A DNA stretch of 30,914 bases from Bacteroidota bacterium (GTDB taxonomy: Bacteria > Bacteroidota > Bacteroidia > Bacteroidales > Rikenellaceae), in contig JAEZPN010000118.1 in NCBI GenBank assembly GCA_023413645.1, positions 1 through 30,914 on the forward strand. The letters run 5' to 3'. The notes beneath the pieces were generated by a model that worked only from the letters and a program-made list of their open reading frames with translations, had not been told where the DNA came from and made no database searches. The position numbers and the translations under genes are program-made. Shown here piece by piece: positions 1 through 7,103 of this stretch; within the stretch, counting starts at the first letter, position 1; the number at the start of each line of letters is the position of its first letter.

Positions 1-912
1 ATCAACAACTGCCGAGAGCGCACCCTCAAGGTAGAAGGCATCGGCAACCACGGCGCACCCCTCATCCACCTCTATGCTCCACTCGACACTACGCGAGGCG
101 TAGCGCATATCGAGAGACTTTACCACGCGCTCTACCATATCCGCCACGCTGCACTCCTCGAGGCGTAACTCCGCCGTTGCGAACTTCTCGGTCGAGCTAC
201 GCAGTATCTCATCTACCATCGTGCCCAAGCGCTGCAACTCGCCATGTGCCATGTCGAGGTAGTCGTCGCGCTTCTGGTCCACAATCTCGGGCATAGTGCG
301 CAGTGCGTCAACCGAGGCGTATGCCGCAGCAATGGGCGTCTTAAGTTCGTGTGTGATGTTATGCGTGAGGTCACGGCGTATCTTCTCTACCTCCTTAGCA
401 CGAAATAGCGTGCGCAGCATATAGAGAAAGGCGATGATAAGGAGCAAAACCGAGAGACCCTGCATTACAAGCATACGCTTCATGTCGCCAAGGATGGCAG
501 AGTGCGGGTCGGTAACACTCAGGCGCAGAATTAGTGGAGTTAGCCTCTTATCTACCGATATAATATCCTCATCCTTAGACAGTTCGCCCATTGTCATAAT
601 CACAATAGGTTCGGCATCGGTTGTCGAGAGCACCTCTACACGAAACTCCGTAGCTAAGCCCGCGGTGCGCAGACCCTCACCCACAAAGGCGTGGAAGCGC
701 GAGATATTGCCTATGTTGATTGCGGCATCACCGCTCATGGAGTTCGTGGCATACTTCCACGCAGCCTCCTCCAAGACGCTGCATATCTGCTGCTCGTAGC
801 TCCTGCGCATGTCGCGATAGGTACGCACACTCCACATCGCCTCGACAGCGACAAGAAGCGCTAAGGCCAAGACCACGACGACGGATACTATTTTAAAGTT
901 CTGCTCTCTCAT
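1..912 (-). CDS. Sensor histidine kinase, 3' end cut off by window edge
   Basis: Partial gene: 304 codons are visible from ATG at 912, and the C-terminal part lies beyond position 1. The N-terminus has a membrane segment (about residues 7-24), then a roughly 120-residue periplasmic region, then a second membrane segment (about 150-169). The H-box follows as THNITHELKTP, with the phosphorylatable His at residue 188. Visible sequence stops inside the start of the ATPase domain, so the N, G1 and G2 boxes cannot be checked. The architecture is that of a classical two-component sensor that autophosphorylates on His and passes phosphate to a response regulator. No regulator gene is visible; it may lie past the left edge. 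A TACCTTTG box sits 18 bp upstream. The signal sensed is unknown. The gene is transcribed away from the TonB-C-like gene at 1100. Confidence 0.9.
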   Translation of the reverse strand, partial: MREQNFKIVSVVVVLALALLVAVEAMWSVRTYRDMRRSYEQQICSVLEEAAWKYATNSMSGDAAINIGNISRFHAFVGEGLRTAGLATEFRVEVLSTTDAEPIVIMTMGELSKDEDIISVDKRLTPLILRLSVTDPHSAILGDMKRMLVMQGLSVLLLIIAFLYMLRTLFRAKEVEKIRRDLTHNITHELKTPIAAAYASVDALRTMPEIVDQKRDDYLDMAHGELQRLGTMVDEILRSSTEKFATAELRLEECSVADMVERVVKSLDMRYASRSVEWSIEVDEGCAVVADAFYLEGALSAVVD

Positions 913-929
913 AGCTCAATGCTTTACTA

Positions 930-937
930 CAAAGGTA
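930..937 (-). promoter_or_regulatory. Bacteroidetes -7 promoter box for the histidine kinase
   Basis: On the minus strand this reads TACCTTTG, matching TAnnTTTG. It lies 18 bp upstream of the kinase ATG. No clear TTTG -33 element is seen at the expected 19-21 bp spacing, so support is the -7 box and its location only. Confidence 0.5.
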
Positions 938-1033
938 GCAAAAATATCGCATCCGTAACCCCTCTTAACACTATTTAACATTTTCATTAACACTCTTTAA
1001 CCTTAAAAATTAGGCAATAGCGAAATATGCCCC

Positions 1034-1041
1034 TATCTTTG
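1034..1041 (+). promoter_or_regulatory. Bacteroidetes -7 promoter box for the gene at 1100
   Basis: TATCTTTG matches TAnnTTTG and lies 58 bp upstream of the ATG at 1100. It would leave an A-rich 5' untranslated region of about 55 nt. No convincing -33 element is visible. Together with the box at 930-937 it makes 913-1099 a divergent promoter region. Confidence 0.55.
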
Positions 1042-1099
1042 CAATAAAAAACAAGAGCTCTTACAACTGATTACAGAACACCTAAAACCGAGAGAAATT

Positions 1100-2281
1100 A
1101 TGAAACGCTTACTTATAACCATGGTAGCGCTCTTTGCTACCCTTGCGTCATACGCCAATGGCGAGGTACAAAAGCCCCTATATATTATTAATGGTAAGGT
1201 AGCGACTATCGAGGAGGTTAAGTACTTGGGCGATGACCTCGAGTCGATGACCGTGCTTACGAACAAAAAGGATGTTAAGGAGTTTGAGCACCTCGGCGAC
1301 ACCTCGAATGGCGTTATTGTCATCACACTCAAGAATGCCGAAGAGGAGGATCTGCCCTTTGTATATGCCGATGTTATGCCTCAGTTTATGGGTGGCGACC
1401 TCCTTGCGTTCCGCGAGTGGGTGATGCAGAATGTACGCTATCCCGATGCGGCAATGAAGGAGAGTAAAGAGGATATGGTTGTAGCAAACTTCATCGTTAA
1501 CCGCCACGGATATATCGACTACGACCGCATCAATATTATCCAGTCGGAGTACCCCGACATCTTTGGCGAGGAGGTAAAGCGCGTTATTAGCACCTCGCCC
1601 CGCTGGACACCAGGTTTTAACAATGGCCACGCGGTATCAGTGTCGTTTATGCTACCTATCGCCTTCAAGTTGGAGTCAAAGCAGAGCAAGATACCCGCAA
1701 CAAAGGGCGAGATGGAGAACCAGATTGTTATTATGGCACTTGACTCGGACAAGGAGAGTGTGTCGGACAAGAACCCCGTCTATATTATTGATGGCGTGCC
1801 CTCTACCGTGGAGCAGGTTAACGCCCTGAAACCCGAGGAGATTAAGGATGTGACAGTTTTTAAGGAGCCCGAGATGCTCTCCTACTATAAGGATTACGGC
1901 AATGTGGAGGATGGCGTGGTTATTATCCGCACAAACTCGCTCGACAAGAACATCGAGAATACTCCAGACACGCTGCCCATATTTATGAATACAAGCACCG
2001 AGGCCTTCAATAGTTGGTTGTTCGAGAACCTACGCTACCCCAAGCAGCTCCGCAATAAGAACCTCGCAGCACACTATGTCGTAAAGTTTAAGGTTGATAG
2101 CGCTGGTTATGTGGCGATTATGAATATAGAGTGCATCAAGGGTACGGCACACAAGTCGTTCGAGAATGAGATTACGCGCGTTATGTTGAGCTCACCCCGC
2201 TGGACCCCAGGCATGAAGAGTGGCAAGGCAGTATCGTGCTGCTTGAGCCTGCCTGTAGTGTTTGGCTCGATGGATATTTAG
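1100..2281 (+). CDS. Exported protein with two tandem plug-like + TonB-C-like units
   Basis: 393 residues with a signal peptide (about residues 1-20) and no later membrane anchor. Residues 26-191 and 225-390 are two copies of one unit. Each starts with a short TonB-receptor plug-like stretch (YIINGK at 28, YIIDGV at 228, exactly 200 residues apart, each followed by a V-x-V strand and a GVIVI/GVVII strand). Each continues into a TonB C-terminal-like domain with an RYP motif (113, 312) and SPRWTPG (166, 364). In Bacteroidetes such units occur at the C-termini of BlaR1/M56-type peptidases and TonB proteins; here they stand alone without peptidase or anchor. The protein is probably periplasmic. 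Its partner and function are unknown. It is divergent from the sensor kinase, and the intergenic repeats begin 15 bp after its stop. Confidence 0.8.
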   Translation: MKRLLITMVALFATLASYANGEVQKPLYIINGKVATIEEVKYLGDDLESMTVLTNKKDVKEFEHLGDTSNGVIVITLKNAEEEDLPFVYADVMPQFMGGDLLAFREWVMQNVRYPDAAMKESKEDMVVANFIVNRHGYIDYDRINIIQSEYPDIFGEEVKRVISTSPRWTPGFNNGHAVSVSFMLPIAFKLESKQSKIPATKGEMENQIVIMALDSDKESVSDKNPVYIIDGVPSTVEQVNALKPEEIKDVTVFKEPEMLSYYKDYGNVEDGVVIIRTNSLDKNIENTPDTLPIFMNTSTEAFNSWLFENLRYPKQLRNKNLAAHYVVKFKVDSAGYVAIMNIECIKGTAHKSFENEITRVMLSSPRWTPGMKSGKAVSCCLSLPVVFGSMDI

Positions 2282-2295
2282 AGCAAGAAGGGAGT

Positions 2296-2400
2296 TTAAG
2301 GAACTTAGGGAAGTTAAGGAATTTAGTGTAGGGAGTATGCAACATCGCTCTTCTCTCTAATCTCCTTAATCTCCCTAAATTCACTAATCTCCCTAAGCAC
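2296..2400. repeat. 9-bp tandem repeats arranged as an inverted repeat
   Basis: Left side: four 9-bp units from 2296 to 2331 (TTAAGGAAC, TTAGGGAAG, TTAAGGAAT, TTAGTGTAG). Right side: units from 2357 to 2400 (CTAATCTCC, TTAATCTCC, CTAAATTCA, CTAATCTCC, then CTAAGCAC), which are the complement of the same motif family. About 25 nt separates the two sides, so the transcript could fold into a long imperfect hairpin. No coding potential is seen. It could help end transcription of the gene at 1100, but it has no strong T-run and looks more like a low-complexity intergenic repeat. Confidence 0.75.
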
Positions 2401-2405
2401 GACCC

Positions 2406-2535
2406 AATTTCTTGTCAGAAGGCTGCAGATACAACGCTCGGCAAAAAAAATGCGGATAGGCTGTACTAAAGCGTACTGCCTATTCGCATTTATTTTTGTT
2501 AGCGGCAGTAGATGTCTACCTTATCACAAGAAATT
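2406..2535. repeat. Palindromic element A (130 bp, nested hairpin)
   Basis: The outer arms begin AATTTCTTGT (2406-2415) and end in its near-exact complement (2526-2535). The core is a strong stem, 2448-2461 against 2478-2491 (AAATGCGGATAGGC paired with GCCTATTCGCATTT, one G-T), with a GTAC-N6-GTAC apex. An A-run precedes the core (2443-2450) and a T-rich stretch follows it (2491-2500), so the core can act as a terminator in both directions. The element is related to element B, which directly abuts it. The two share left-arm blocks GTCAGA and TGCAGAT and right-arm blocks AGATGT and TATCAC. Confidence 0.85.
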
Positions 2536-2663
2536 AATTTTCGTCAGAGCGGTGCAGATGTGGTGCATCACAAAAGAAATCACCCAAGGATAGTACAATT
2601 AGTACAGCCTTGGGTGATTTACTTTTAGGGATGTGACACAGATGTGCCGCTATCACGAAAATT
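2536..2663. repeat. Palindromic element B (128 bp, nested hairpin; terminator of rnf operon)
   Basis: The outer arms are AATTTTCGT (2536-2544) and its exact complement (2655-2663). The core stem is a perfect 13-bp inverted repeat, 2577-2589 with 2608-2620 (AAATCACCCAAGG), with a GTAC-N5-GTAC apex. On the minus strand the core is followed by ATTTCTTTTG, so it is the likely terminator of the operon ending with rnfA, whose stop codon overlaps the outer arm by 2 bp. The shared blocks with element A occupy the same places while the paired stretches differ. Both elements are centred on their apex hairpins, 129 bp apart. Confidence 0.85.
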
Positions 2664-3330
2664 ATGGGAGGGGAACTACATTCGCGAAGCCCATGAATGC
2701 CATTGCTAGGAGGCCCGCAGTAATAAGTGCGATGGGCACACCGCGGAAGGCTGCGGGGACATCCTCAACCTCGAGACGCTCGCGGATACCTGCAAAGAGG
2801 ACAAGAGCGAGGGCGAAGCCGAGGGCTGTAGCTACGGAGTAGATAACACCTGTGAGGAGGTCCATATCCTTCTGCACCATAAGAATTGCCACACCGAGCA
2901 CAGCACAGTTAGTTGTGATAAGAGGTAGGAAGATACCAAGCGCCTGATATAGTGCGGGAGATACCTTCTTAAGTACGATTTCGACCATCTGCACGAGAGC
3001 AGCGATAACGAGGATGAAGACGATAGTCTGCATAAACTCGATGCCGAAGGGCTCGAGGATATAGGTCTGCAAGCACCATGTAACGATTGAGGCGAGTGCC
3101 ATAACGAAGGTCACGGCCATACCCATACCGAGTGATGTATTCACCTTTGATGATACACCGAGGAAGGGGCAGATACCGAGGAACTGCGAGAGCACCACGT
3201 TGTTCACGAAGATTGCGCCGATGATAATAGCGATAAGGCTAATCTCCTGCACGCTAACAGTACCCGTAGCAAAGCCATTATATACCTCCTGCGAGATATT
3301 TCCAGTGGATAGAATAGTCAACAAATTCAT
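2662..3330 (-). CDS. rnfA: Electron transport complex subunit RnfA (RsxA)
   Basis: 222-residue integral membrane protein of the RnfA/NqrE family, last gene of the Rnf operon. Recognised by VNNVVLSQFLGICPFLGVS near residues 43-61, and by SPALYQALGIFLPLITTNCAVLG in the second half, the conserved half-channel region holding one Cys of each membrane [2Fe-2S] ligand pair. About six membrane helices. In Rnf it pairs with RnfE in opposite topology and carries electrons across the membrane. It is about 30 residues longer at the N-terminus than enterobacterial RsxA. The ATG chosen lies 5 bp after the rnfE stop; a GTG at codon 27 would give the canonical length but has no better context. Its stop touches palindrome B. 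Confidence 0.95.
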   Translation of the reverse strand: MNLLTILSTGNISQEVYNGFATGTVSVQEISLIAIIIGAIFVNNVVLSQFLGICPFLGVSSKVNTSLGMGMAVTFVMALASIVTWCLQTYILEPFGIEFMQTIVFILVIAALVQMVEIVLKKVSPALYQALGIFLPLITTNCAVLGVAILMVQKDMDLLTGVIYSVATALGFALALVLFAGIRERLEVEDVPAAFRGVPIALITAGLLAMAFMGFANVVPLP

Positions 3331-3335
3331 AGCTA

Positions 3336-3917
3336 TTATCGTTTTGCAATTTTGTTAAACACAACCATAAGGTAGCCCAACACAAGGAAGCCACCAGGAG
3401 CAAGAATGAAGAGCAGGGGCATGACATCTGCGGCAAATGAGAAGCCGAAGATGGCGCCCGAGCCGAGCACCTCGCGCACAGCACCAATGACCGTAAGCGA
3501 GAGAGTAAAGCCAAGACCGATACCCACACCATCCAACGCCGAATCAAATACGCCATTCTTCGACGCAAAGGCCTCGGCACGACCAAGAATGATACAGTTA
3601 ACCACGATAAGTGGGATGAAGACACCAAGCGACGCATCGAGTGCGGGGAGGTAGGCCTTGATCAACATACCGATAATGGTTACGAAGGATGCGATGACCA
3701 CGATAAATGCTGGGATGCGCACCTTGCTGGGGATAAGGTTCTTGATGAGCGAAATAGCCATATTCGAGAGGATGAGTACCGCCATTGTTGCCACACCCAT
3801 ACCCATACCATTGATGGCCGTAGAGGTGACACCAAGCGTGGGACACATACCCAAGATAAGTGCAAAGGTGGGGTTCTCCTTGAGAATACCCCTTGTTATA
3901 AGTTGAAGTTTACCCAT
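3336..3917 (-). CDS. rnfE: Electron transport complex subunit RnfE (RsxE)
   Basis: 193-residue membrane protein of the RnfE/NqrD family, about six helices. Diagnostic stretches are ENPTFALILGMCPTLGVTS near residues 14-32 and FIPLIVVNCIILGRAEAFAS near residues 99-118, the mirror-image partner of RnfA with its own conserved Cys residues in the membrane. It forms the central membrane core of Rnf with RnfA and RnfD. The start codon overlaps the rnfG stop by one base, and rnfA follows after 5 bp, so the three are translationally linked. Confidence 0.95.
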   Translation of the reverse strand: MGKLQLITRGILKENPTFALILGMCPTLGVTSTAINGMGMGVATMAVLILSNMAISLIKNLIPSKVRIPAFIVVIASFVTIIGMLIKAYLPALDASLGVFIPLIVVNCIILGRAEAFASKNGVFDSALDGVGIGLGFTLSLTVIGAVREVLGSGAIFGFSFAADVMPLLFILAPGGFLVLGYLMVVFNKIAKR

Positions 3918-4702
3918 TATTTCTCCTCCTCTGTTACGTTATTCTCTACCTGACACTCCTCGGTAGTTGTCGCACCCGAGGCTGTGTCAACATCTTCTGC
4001 GACCTCTACATCATCTGCTACCTTCTCAGCCTCTGTGCGCTTTGCATTTGTAGCGCCCGAAGCCGCGTCGGCACCTACGACCTTAGTCTCATCGAGCTCG
4101 CCCTTTGCCTGGAGATAACCAGCGTAGGCTGTCTCTACGGCATTTACATATGCGCGAGATGAGATTGTAGAGCCCGTAAGCGAGTCGAACGAGCCATTAA
4201 CATCATCTTTCTTAACCTTGAATGTCAACGCCGCAGGGTTCTTCTTAAGGATAGACTTCTCAAGAGCGTTGCCTGGCTGTGTCATGTTAGCACCAAGACC
4301 TGGGGTCTCACTCTGCGCCAACACCTCGACACCACTAATTGTGACGTCGCCATTCTCCTCTACGAAGCCTACCATAAGCTTGATGCGACCACCATATCCA
4401 GACTTTGTGATGCTGGGAGCCTCAACAGCATAGCCCAACACCTTGCTGCTATCGTTCTTTGCAACAATAGTGCTTACGACAACCTCAAAATCACCAATAG
4501 GGAACACGCTCTCCTCTCCCACTACAGCCTCGCTCTCGGCAACATCAAGCACCTTGAACTTCGCTACGTTCTTTGCATTCTGCTCAGTCTGGGCGATAGT
4601 ATCCTTAGTGATATGATCCACCAAGCCTACCAAAAGTGCCGAAACTGCGGTAATGGTGAAGAGCACCAATACCATATTTTTCAATGAACTCTTCATAGCC
4701 AT
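3917..4702 (-). CDS. rnfG: FMN-carrying subunit RnfG with acidic tail holding two extra DxxSGAT motifs
   Basis: 261 residues: one N-terminal membrane helix (about 9-29), then a periplasmic FMN-binding domain. The usual covalent flavin site is D173-SLTG-S-T179 followed by I-S, read as the ApbE target motif with Thr179 as acceptor. SETPGLGANM at 131-140 is also typical of RnfG/NqrC. The oddity is the tail after about residue 200. It is acidic, has no homologue I recognise, and holds two further exact D-x-x-S-G-A-T motifs at 212-218 (DAASGAT) and 239-245 (DTASGAT), 27 residues apart. If ApbE uses them, one subunit could carry up to three FMN groups. No apbE lies in this window. The gene sits 2 bp after rnfD. 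Confidence 0.95.
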   Translation of the reverse strand: MAMKSSLKNMVLVLFTITAVSALLVGLVDHITKDTIAQTEQNAKNVAKFKVLDVAESEAVVGEESVFPIGDFEVVVSTIVAKNDSSKVLGYAVEAPSITKSGYGGRIKLMVGFVEENGDVTISGVEVLAQSETPGLGANMTQPGNALEKSILKKNPAALTFKVKKDDVNGSFDSLTGSTISSRAYVNAVETAYAGYLQAKGELDETKVVGADAASGATNAKRTEAEKVADDVEVAEDVDTASGATTTEECQVENNVTEEEK

Positions 4703-4704
4703 TA

Positions 4705-5718
4705 CTACTTTTTAACACCGAAACGCTTCGGACGGAAATACTTATTGATAAGGGGCGTTGCGGCATTCATGATGAATATTGCGAACGACATACCCTCGGG
4801 GTAGGCACCCCACAAACGGATAATCATGGTTAAGATACCGATACCCACACCATAGATCAACATACCCTTGTGTGTCATGGGCGATGTAGAGTAGTCGGTA
4901 GCCATGAAGATAGCACCGAGCAATGCGCCACCCGCCAAGATGTGGAACAAGGGAAGCTCGTAGCACAACGAACCACCACCAATGCCCAAGGCTACGCAGA
5001 GAGCAAATACCGCCATGGTGCCGAGCACAGCAACGGGGATATGCCATGAGATAACCTTACGCCACAAGAGGTACAAGCCACCAAGGATAAGTGCCAACGA
5101 GGCAATCTCACCCATAGAGCCATTCATATAACCGCCGAACATGCCCATAAAGTCGATGCCATCGAGGTTCATGTTGCCGAGCACGATGTTACCAGCAGCA
5201 TCGTATGTAGAGCCCTTAACATCGGCAAGCATTGTAGAGCCTGAGAATGTATCAGCCACCGTTTTAGGAATCCAATTGGGTGAAATCATAGTCCAGTCGG
5301 TCATCTGCACGGGGTATGCAATAAGCAGGAAGATACGACCTGTGAGCGCGGGGTTGAAGGGGTTGCAGCCCAAGCCACCGAAGGTCATCTTACCAACACC
5401 AATAGCCACAACTGCGCCAATAAGCACAATCCACCATGGAATACCCACGGGGAGGTTGAAGGCCAACAACATACCGGTAACGATAGCCGAGAGGTCGCCA
5501 ATAGTTGTGCGACGACCCAACATAAGGCCAAAGAGGAACTCGAACAACACACAGCCTGCAACAGCAATGTGCGTAACGAGCAATACCCTCCAGCCCATAA
5601 CGTATGTCGATACGGCGAGGGCGGGCACAAGCGCCAAAATCACGTCGAGCATAATTCGGCGTGTCTTCTCACCACCGTGGATGTGGGGCGAGGGCGCAGC
5701 AAAAAGTCTGGTTGCCAT
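4705..5718 (-). CDS. rnfD: Electron transport complex subunit RnfD
   Basis: 337-residue membrane protein of the RnfD/NqrB family with 8-10 predicted helices. The N-terminal SPHIHGGEKTRRIM and GGLGCNPFNPALTGR (about residues 114-128) are characteristic. The covalent FMN attachment motif is D156-TFSGS-T162 with Thr162 as expected acceptor, on the periplasmic side. RnfD passes electrons between RnfC and RnfG and is the presumed ion path. The gene follows rnfC after 21 bp, the longest gap among the rnf genes, with no terminator in it. Confidence 0.95.
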   Translation of the reverse strand: MATRLFAAPSPHIHGGEKTRRIMLDVILALVPALAVSTYVMGWRVLLVTHIAVAGCVLFEFLFGLMLGRRTTIGDLSAIVTGMLLAFNLPVGIPWWIVLIGAVVAIGVGKMTFGGLGCNPFNPALTGRIFLLIAYPVQMTDWTMISPNWIPKTVADTFSGSTMLADVKGSTYDAAGNIVLGNMNLDGIDFMGMFGGYMNGSMGEIASLALILGGLYLLWRKVISWHIPVAVLGTMAVFALCVALGIGGGSLCYELPLFHILAGGALLGAIFMATDYSTSPMTHKGMLIYGVGIGILTMIIRLWGAYPEGMSFAIFIMNAATPLINKYFRPKRFGVKK

Positions 5719-5739
5719 ATATATCTATTCTATTTTTTA

Positions 5740-7098
5740 TTACTTCTTATTATTCGCTGCCGCGCGTGCACGCACGATAGTGGATACTGTCTGCTTACCG
5801 ATGCGGATGTAATCCAAAAGAGGCAAGTACGAGGGGCATGTGTAAGAGCAGCAGCCACACTCGATACAATCTACAACATTGTGCTCCTCGGCCATATCCC
5901 ACTTCTGCAACTTAGCGAGCTTAGACAAAAGGTAGGGTTCAAGACCCATGGGGCAAACGCTAACACACTTAGCGCACTTAATACAAGCCACCTCCTTGCC
6001 ACGTGCTGCCTCAGCGCCTGTGATGACAGTAAGACCCGAGCAACCCTTAATCAATGGAGCGGTGATGTCAACTACCGAGCGACCCATCATAGGACCACCA
6101 TTCAAGAGCTTAACATCACCCTCGGGGATGCCTGCCAACTCGAAGAAGCGACTTGCGGGAGTACCGAAGCGTGCGAGGTAGTTGTGTGTAGAGTTAAGGT
6201 GCTTACCTGTAACCGTTACGACACGCTCAATGAGGGGTTTATTCTTCTGCACAGCCTCGTAGATAGCGACACATGTCGAGACATTGCACACCACAGCGCC
6301 CACAGAGATGGGCAATGCTGGTGGGGGTGGCACCTCGCGGCCCGTTACAGCTGCGATGAGCTGCTTCTCGCCACCCTGGGGGTAACGCATCTTCAAAGGC
6401 ATAACCTCGATGCCTTTGTAGTTGTCGCGTGCAATAACCTCGCGCAAGTGCTTGATAGCATCGGGCTTATTATTCTCGACACCGATAACGGCACGCTCAA
6501 CGCCTATGGCGCGCATAACAATCTCAACACCAGTGAGTACCATCTCTGCGCGCTCGAGCATTGTGCGGTAGTCCGACGTAAGGTAGGGCTCGCACTCCAC
6601 ACCATTAATTACCAAAATCTCAGCCTTCTGACCCTCAGGGATAGTGAGCTTAACGTGTGTGGGGAACTGCGCACCACCAAGACCTACGATACCGGCATCC
6701 TTAATCTTTGCTACGATCTCCTTAGGCTCGAGTGTGCACTCGCGCTTATGATCAGGGGTACGGTCGATAGTCTCGAGCCACTCATCGCCCTCACGCTTGA
6801 TAACAACCATCATGCGGCGCTGACCCTGACCATTGGGGAACATATCGACATTTACCACCGTACCCGAGATTGGCGAGTGGATGTTTGCCGAAACGAAGCC
6901 TGTTGACTGACCTACAATCTGACCTGTGAGCACCTTGTCGCCCTTCTGTACTACGGGTGTTGCGGGAGCACCGATATGCTGCACCATGGGCAACTTCACC
7001 TCATCGGGAAGTTCCAAAATCTCGATAGCCTTATCCTTGCTCCACTCTTTATTGTCGTGCGGATGAATACCGCCTATTGGGAATGTTCTCATCGTCAA
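5740..7098 (-). CDS. rnfC: NADH-interacting subunit RnfC
   Basis: 452-residue cytoplasmic protein. The N-terminal barrel-sandwich part begins TFPIGGIHPH. The Nqo1-like NADH/flavin region includes GLGGAQFPTH (139-148) and NGVECEPYLTSDYR (165-178). Near the C-terminus are two ferredoxin-type [4Fe-4S] sites: C372-C375-C378-C382 and C411-C414-C417-C421, each CxxCxxCxxxC. It exchanges electrons with NAD+/NADH while RnfB handles ferredoxin. The length is close to clostridial RnfC and lacks the long C-terminal repeat of enterobacterial RsxC. An alternative start is Met3. It is 5 bp downstream of rnfB. Confidence 0.96.
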   Translation of the reverse strand: MTMRTFPIGGIHPHDNKEWSKDKAIEILELPDEVKLPMVQHIGAPATPVVQKGDKVLTGQIVGQSTGFVSANIHSPISGTVVNVDMFPNGQGQRRMMVVIKREGDEWLETIDRTPDHKRECTLEPKEIVAKIKDAGIVGLGGAQFPTHVKLTIPEGQKAEILVINGVECEPYLTSDYRTMLERAEMVLTGVEIVMRAIGVERAVIGVENNKPDAIKHLREVIARDNYKGIEVMPLKMRYPQGGEKQLIAAVTGREVPPPPALPISVGAVVCNVSTCVAIYEAVQKNKPLIERVVTVTGKHLNSTHNYLARFGTPASRFFELAGIPEGDVKLLNGGPMMGRSVVDITAPLIKGCSGLTVITGAEAARGKEVACIKCAKCVSVCPMGLEPYLLSKLAKLQKWDMAEEHNVVDCIECGCCSYTCPSYLPLLDYIRIGKQTVSTIVRARAAANNKK

Positions 7099-7103
7099 CT
7101 TTA

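Noticed and set aside
434..799. 121-codon open frame on the plus strand
   Set aside because: Opposite the histidine kinase reading frame, which has clear membrane segments and an H-box.
2296..2400. CRISPR-like array
   Set aside because: Units are 9 bp and contiguous, with no spacers and no cas genes nearby.
2406..2663. Integron attC sites or a cassette array
   Set aside because: The elements are imperfect palindromes of the right size, but the ends are AATTT/AAATT and not the GTTRRRY/RYYYAAC core boxes, and no integrase or cassette is present.
5569..6906. 445-codon open frame on the plus strand
   Set aside because: It lies wholly opposite rnfC and the start of rnfD, which are certain; its translation shows no domain and is rich in Cys, His and Thr as expected of an antisense frame.
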